Positions 59,613 through 64,000 of a DNA stretch of 64,000 nucleotides are shown piece by piece; within the stretch, counting starts at the first letter, position 1, and each line of letters starts with the position of its first letter. Where the stretch lies: positions 5,207,483 to 5,271,482 of the forward strand of contig SMSO01000032.1 of the NCBI GenBank assembly GCA_004764695.1. Reading direction: 5' to 3'. Position numbers and translations under genes: made by a program. Under the pieces are notes generated by a model. That model was given only the letters and a program-made list of their open reading frames with translations, did not search any database and was not told the DNA's origin. This DNA is from Schizochytrium sp. TIO01 (taxonomy: Eukaryota > Sar > Bigyra > Thraustochytrida > Thraustochytriidae).

Positions 59613-59626
59613 CGCGAAGCTTCGCG
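59613..59626. promoter_or_regulatory. Perfect 14-bp palindrome CGCGAAGCTTCGCG
   Basis: It contains inverted GAA and TTC triplets two bases apart, as in half of a heat-shock element (GAAnnTTC), about 1.45 kb before the Hsp40 start. TTCGCG/CGCGAA words recur at about 58785, 59737, 60320 and 60352. A regulatory role is inferred only. Confidence 0.35.
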
Positions 59627-60457
59627 GGAAGGCCACAATTGAGGAGCTAAGCGAAGCAGCGCCGGCTTTGTCTCCTTTCTTGAATTCCACGAGCGCTTCC
59701 GAAGGGAGCCATGACACAATCGTCGTTTTCGCGAACGGATGACCGGGAGAACGGGCAGTTATACGCCTAGACATTCGCCTATGAGCACGCCCGTAGGAGT
59801 GCTCAAGGGCAAACTACGGCCAACTTACTTAGAAAATCAATTGATGCCTCAACAGTAGCAGTTACGTAGTGTACTATAGTAGCTCTAATGGGTAGTTAAC
59901 CGTCTCGGGGTCCGGTTTTCTGGAGCTGATTCTGTACTTTCCGTGCGCAGAATAGTTCACTTGCAGGAAAGGCTGTAAGTGGGATATAGATGAATGCGCT
60001 ACTGTAGAGTGGCATTCTCTACAGTACGCTGGCCACCTGTGAGACCCTCGAGAACCACCAAGAGCACGGTAGGAGTAGCTACATGGGCGGGTAGGAGTGC
60101 GGCAAGGTAAAAAGCTCTGTCTTTGTACTTGTTACGTAGCAGGTGGTCAGAGAGAATTTGCGCTGCGAGAGTTGATACGGGAATAATAAGGGATCGCGCG
60201 CGCCGTTGGCCAGTAAAAGGCGAGCCCCTTCCTGCTCAAGAAACGGGGCAATCAATAATTTGCAGAGCGACTGATGCGGAGGCAGAAGATAAGCGCCCTG
60301 CAAAGCAGAGAGGTTGAGCCTTCGCGACGGTTCGCATCGACAGAGAGAGAGTCTTCGCGATCAATCGCCTTCCTCAGGCGATGCCGCGCGAAAATCCGAA
60401 GAAACTTGAAGAGAATCAAAAATTGGAAAATTAAATATTTGTAAATGAATAATTGAA

Positions 60458-60462
<5 letters not shown>

Positions 60463-60491
<29 letters not shown>

Positions 60492-60519
60492 TATGGAAAC
60501 GAAGAAGAAGAAGAAGAAG
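60463..60519 (+). repeat. Poly-A run (27 A) followed by (GAA)n
   Basis: A 27-base A homopolymer ends at 60489, with (GAA)n at 60501-60519. No retroelement sequence precedes it. Confidence 0.9.
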
Positions 60520-60770
60520 CGAAGAAAGCCTCCCAACGTCGAACCCCCCGCGCTCTGCATGGCCTCTTTCTGTCTCTGCGGCGCGCTGACCATCAGCAGA
60601 TCTCGCATACGGTTATGATGAGACGGACTTTGCAAGCAGACAGACAGAGAGACAGGCGGGCGAGCGAGCATCTAATTAAGTAATGAAAAACTGTTGATTT
60701 GTTCTTCATCGTCCAGTCTGGTGGTTGATAAGGAGTGAATGAGGTTTTAAAAGTAAAAAGGTAATGATAA

Positions 60771-60879
60771 AATGAATGAATGAATGAGTGAATGAATAAA
60801 TGAATAAATGAATGAATGAATGAATGAATGAATGAATGAATGAATGAATGAATGAATGAATGAATGAATGAATGAATGA
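60771..60879 (+). repeat. (GAAT)n microsatellite, about 27 units
   Basis: About 109 bp with a few GAGT and AAAT variants at the left end, 190 bp upstream of the Hsp40 coding region. It is the reverse complement of the (ATTC)n run at 56833-56916. Confidence 0.97.
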
Positions 60880-60947
60880 CTTTGTAAATGAGTGAATGAA
60901 TAGTGAGTAATTTGAGTGATCGAACAAACACCCAAAGCAAAAAGGAA

Positions 60948-60963
60948 AAGCTCGATCGAGCTT
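60948..60963. promoter_or_regulatory. Perfect 16-bp palindrome in Hsp40 proximal upstream region
   Basis: AAGCTCGATCGAGCTT is its own reverse complement and lies 106 bp before ATG 61069. Position and symmetry suggest a dimeric-factor site or a 5' leader hairpin. No TATA box is evident nearby. Confidence 0.4.
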
Positions 60964-61068
60964 CGCAAGTGCATAGAGCAAGCGAGCAGCGGCGCGGTTG
61001 CTTTTTGGTCTGCGTGATTGCAGACTTGGTTTAGAGAAGAAGAGGAGGAGAAGAAAAGCTACGCAAAG

Positions 61069-62328
61069 ATGTTCTTCGGCGGCGGCGGCTTCCCTGGCGG
61101 CGGCTTTCCCGGCGGTCCCGGAATGGGCGGCATGGGCGGCGGCGAGGTCGAGAACAGCGAGTACTACGAACTCCTTGGAGTAGAAAAGACCTCAGATGAC
61201 GGCACCATCCGCAAGGCGTACCGCAAGCTCGCCATGAAGCACCACCCCGACAAGGGCGGTGACGAGGCTACCTTTAAGCAGATCTCCGAGGCCTACGATG
61301 TCCTCTCCGACAAGGAGAAGCGTGAAACCTATGACCGCTACGGTAAGGAGGGTCTTGAGAACGGCGGCGGCGCTCGCAACGCTGACGACATCTTCTCCAT
61401 GTTCTTCGGCGGCGGCGGCGGTGGAAGGGCTCCCCGTGGACCCCAGAAGGGCGAGGACGTTGTATACCCGCTTAAGGTGACCCTCGAAAACCTCTGCCTC
61501 GGCAAGACCGTCAAGCTGGCCATCAACAGGCAGCGTGTCAAGTACCCGGAGGGCCTCGACGCTGAGTCAGCTGTGACTGAGTGTGGCACCTGTAATGGAC
61601 GTGGTGTGGTCTTGAAGACCGCCCAGATTGGACCGGGCATGATCCAGCGCATGCAAGTTCGCTGCTCGAGCTGTCAAGGTGCGGGTAAGAGCTACAAGAA
61701 GGGCGTCAAGGTTGTCAAGGAGAAGAAGATGCTCGAGGTGTACGTCGAGAAGGGTATGCGCCACAACCAGAAGATTGTCTTTAAGGGTGAGGCCGATGAG
61801 GCTCCCGGTCAGCTTCCCGGAGATGTCGTGTTTGTGATCGACCAGCAGGAACACGCTGTGTTCAGGCGCAAGGGTGCCGACCTGCTCATGGAGAAGCAGA
61901 TCTCCCTGCAGGAGGCTCTCTGCGGTCTCAAGTTCACCCAGGAGCATCCTGATGGTCGCACTCTGATTATCAAGACAGAGCCCGGTGAAATCATCAAGCC
62001 CGACATGATCAAGTCCATCGTGGACGGAGGTATGTCTGTGCACAAACGCCCATTCACCAAGGGCCGGCTCTTTGTTGTTTTCCGTGTTAACTTCCCGGAC
62101 TCGCTCAGCGCACCCCAGATCACCGCACTCAAGTCCGCTCTCCCTTCCTCCGGCAGCGAGAACGAGACCATGCCTGAAGGTGAGATGGTTGAGGAGGTCT
62201 CCATGATGACCGCCTCTGCTGATCAGATCGGACAGGTCTCTGCATCCGCCTCCCACGGCAACGCCTACGACTCCGAGGATGAGGACGATGGCCACGGTGG
62301 CCAGCGCGTGCAGTGCCAGCAGTCGTAA
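61069..62328 (+). CDS. Type I Hsp40 co-chaperone (DnaJA-like) with half zinc-binding domain and CaaX box
   Basis: A 419-residue single-exon cytosolic J-protein that delivers clients to Hsp70 and stimulates its ATPase. ATG 61069 has A at -3. A Gly-rich leader (1-27) precedes the J domain (about 31-92) with HPD at 59-61. A G/F-type region follows ([11 protein letters not shown]), then the C-terminal substrate domains, with [20 protein letters not shown] and the [10 protein letters not shown] region. The zinc-binding region has only two repeats, CGTCNGRG (172-179) and CSSCQGAG (199-206). By comparison with the four-repeat DnaJA layout these are the central repeats 2 and 3; repeats 1 and 4 are replaced by RQRVKYPEG and [10 protein letters not shown]. 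The C-terminus CQQS is a CaaX-type farnesylation signal, as in DNAJA1 and Ydj1. Strong G/C third-position bias suggests high expression. Confidence 0.95.
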   Translation: MFFGGGGFPGGGFPGGPGMGGMGGGEVENSEYYELLGVEKTSDDGTIRKAYRKLAMKHHPDKGGDEATFKQISEAYDVLSDKEKRETYDRYGKEGLENGGGARNADDIFSMFFGGGGGGRAPRGPQKGEDVVYPLKVTLENLCLGKTVKLAINRQRVKYPEGLDAESAVTECGTCNGRGVVLKTAQIGPGMIQRMQVRCSSCQGAGKSYKKGVKVVKEKKMLEVYVEKGMRHNQKIVFKGEADEAPGQLPGDVVFVIDQQEHAVFRRKGADLLMEKQISLQEALCGLKFTQEHPDGRTLIIKTEPGEIIKPDMIKSIVDGGMSVHKRPFTKGRLFVVFRVNFPDSLSAPQITALKSALPSSGSENETMPEGEMVEEVSMMTASADQIGQVSASASHGNAYDSEDEDDGHGGQRVQCQQS

Positions 62329-64000
62329 ATTAATCATATGCAGCCAGCCAGCTAGCCAGCAAGCCCGTTTCCCTCGCTGCTGATGCTGATGCTCAAGCTC
62401 AAACTGCTTCTGTTATGGCGTCCATTAAACACCGCCTTGGAGCCGTACTAATACAAGTAGTATATTAGGAGTGGTAGAGACAGCAGCAGCAGCCGCCGCC
62501 GCAGTGGAAATCGTAGTAGTAGCAGTAATAGTAGTATTAGTAGCAAGAGCAGCATCAGCACTGCTGGTCTCTCCCCTGGCATCATATTTTCATTTTATTG
62601 ATGATCTCTGTATGAATTATCAAAAATGAATGCTATGGTTGGTGAAGAGATCTCTCTGTATGCACTTGTCTTCTTGCTCACTTTTCTACATTTAGGCATG
62701 CACCCACTTTGCCTGGCATTGTTTGTCCAAATAGCGCTCAGTCGAACCCGGCGCGCATCTATGTTGTCTCCCCTACACACTCCCCTTACTTACACGCTTT
62801 GCGTGCAAACTCAATCACCTACATACTTACACACACTCTTCCACAAACTCTATTCTTTCTCTATGATTCTCTTATTCAACCTTTCCCCCTTCCTCCTTAA
62901 AGCATATCATCTATTCGCCTCGGATGGCCGGGAGTGCAGTTGCTGCGTGCCAACATCTCTGCCTTTTTGCTGAGGTAATGTTATCATCCCCTCTTTCGAC
63001 TATTACTTCTCTTCTTTCCTCATCAAGCTCGAATCGCTGGTTTATCCAACTTTATCTTTGCATCACAGGAGTTGGAGCTGTGCATGAGGTAGAGGCGCCG
63101 ATTTGGAACGGGTATTCTTTTCTACTCGCAAATAGAGCAATGGGACCTTGCTCTTTATGCAGTTGGGTATTCGCTGACCGTGTGCTGCCCTTATTTCTCT
63201 GTTTCCCCTTTGAAAGCTTACCTGTGAGCCTGCGTATTTTATTCACTTCCTCTTCTACCACTGTCCTATGTTCGTGCGGAAGCATTTCAGATTTCTGCCT
63301 GTATTTTGCAATACAAAATGTCCACCTAAGGCAATAAAAGATGAACGTAGTACAATTAAACCTATCACAGTGTAAGCAAGTATTCATACATCATCACTTT
63401 CTGCTGATTCTGTATCTTAAGATATCCAAAACCAAACAATGAAGATCGACTTTTTAGCGTTTCAAGGTTAACTAGAATCGTGCAAATTATTTCAGAAGCT
63501 TTATTCTCTTTTTAATCTTGCTTCCCCGTATTTCCTTCCAATATATCTCAATCAAATCTCAACCTTTTTGAAACCTGTGATGCTTGTTTCTTATCACCGA
63601 CTGAATCATCTTCTGTCTTCTTGTTTAACTAGTCATGAGTACTTTGTTCGGTCGTGATATTGCATTTCTGGTTTGACACTGGAAAAATAACATGTGTTAA
63701 TGATAACTATATATACTAGATAGCCTAGTGCATTAAAAAAATTAATGATAAAGAAAAATGATGATTATTATCATGATTGGATTTTTAATTTTTAAACAAA
63801 ACAAAACAAAAGCAAAACGTTAATTTTAATTTTGAAAAAATGCAGATAACAAAAACCAAAAAAACATGGTTAATATTCCATCTACTCTGCTAATGTATTC
63901 TCGAATCATCATACAATCATCGTGCCACGACACGAATATCCACACGAGCTTCACGTGTGCGTGGGATGATTTTCTACTCCTCAAATGCACAACAACGTAA
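62329..64000. other. 3' flank of Hsp40 and intergenic DNA to window end; no gene supported
   Basis: A trinucleotide-rich patch (CAG, CCG, TAG repeats) occupies 62481-62560. Between 62.6 and 63.4 kb, pyrimidine-rich DNA carries modest open frames on both strands without recognisable domains. A donor-like GAG/GTAATG at about 62973 and acceptor-like TCACAG at about 63069 could bound an intron, but the joined frame stops at once. The last 600 bp is A+T-rich. Confidence 0.5.
62481..62560 (+). repeat. Imperfect trinucleotide patch (CAG/CCG/TAG)n
   Basis: Successive CAGCAGCAG, CCGCCGCCG and TAGTAGTAG runs, probably in the 3' untranslated region of the Hsp40 gene. Confidence 0.75.

Larger units (their letters stand above)
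44644..61068. other. Long gene-poor A+T-rich region (about 16 kb)
   Basis: No gene is supported here. The first 1.6 kb (to about 46.25 kb) is the relatively G+C-rich 5' flank of the ATCase gene, with pyrimidine and purine tracts and tandem CTCGA units near 45585. From about 46.3 to 58 kb it is strongly A+T-rich, with open frames mostly under 90 codons and no recognisable domain. From about 58.4 kb G+C rises again toward the Hsp40 gene. Microsatellites are listed separately. Spliced genes with very short exons or long non-coding RNAs cannot be excluded. Confidence 0.55.

Noticed and set aside
60421-60489. Poly-A run as the tail of a retroposed element
   Set aside because: No reverse transcriptase, no SINE-like promoter boxes and no target-site duplication were seen.
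60593-60981. Minus-strand frames encoding Ser-Phe-Ile-His repeats
   Set aside because: They are translations of the (GAAT)n microsatellite and are open in several frames at once.
61567-62337. 256-codon open frame antisense to the Hsp40 gene
   Set aside because: The high G/C third-position bias of the real gene removes antisense stops; the Leu/Val/His-rich product matches nothing.
62924-63095. Possible small spliced gene with intron about 62973-63069
   Set aside because: The sites are plausible but the joined frame gives only about 24 codons before a stop, with no homology.

Overview
This window is nuclear DNA of a unicellular eukaryote with compact, intron-poor genes, standard-code reading frames and long A+T-rich intergenic stretches full of microsatellites. 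Where introns occur they are short (about 80-160 bp), with GTAAGT donors, AG acceptors and CTAAC/CTGAC-like branch sites. Aspartate carbamoyltransferase is encoded as a stand-alone enzyme rather than as part of a CAD fusion, which argues against an animal or fungus. Two plant- or protist-type proteins (a UPF0301/YqgE homologue and a DLNG-type FCP1-like protein) are also present. A stramenopile such as a labyrinthulomycete (thraustochytrid) fits best, but this is inference; no rRNA or organelle sequence was seen to settle it.

Layout. The left 18 kb holds three tandem, same-strand paralogues of a secreted PAN/Apple plus von Willebrand factor A (vWA) protein: a 5'-truncated copy at 1-1221, and complete copies at 6686-8328 and 15812-17680. 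All three share one intron at the same position and phase, and differ mainly in the Pro/Thr-rich linker before the vWA domain. From 19 to 32 kb lie an MFS transporter with an N-terminal ectodomain (minus strand), a GPI-anchor-like Cys-rich surface protein, a membrane-anchored UPF0301/AlgH protein, and an FCP1/NIF-like HAD protein (minus). From 32 to 45 kb lie a small four-exon gene of unknown function, replication factor C subunit 4 (minus), two tandem membrane-anchored zinc-independent MDR oxidoreductases, and aspartate carbamoyltransferase (minus). About 16 kb without a recognisable gene follows, and then a type I Hsp40 (DnaJA-like) gene at 61-62 kb.

The genes do not form a pathway. They are a mix of housekeeping functions (DNA replication, pyrimidine synthesis, protein folding, phosphatase-like, oxidoreductase) and cell-surface or secreted proteins. 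The surface proteins are the lineage-specific part: the PAN-vWA family is actively duplicating and exchanging sequence, and the GPI-type protein carries two copies of a ten-cysteine module I cannot name. Several genes are preceded by islands of clearly higher G+C than the surrounding intergenic DNA. The most distinctive single-protein observation is the Hsp40, whose zinc-binding region keeps only the two central CxxCxGxG repeats, as expected if one complete zinc site was lost and the other kept. No transposon, CRISPR array, tRNA or rRNA was identified.
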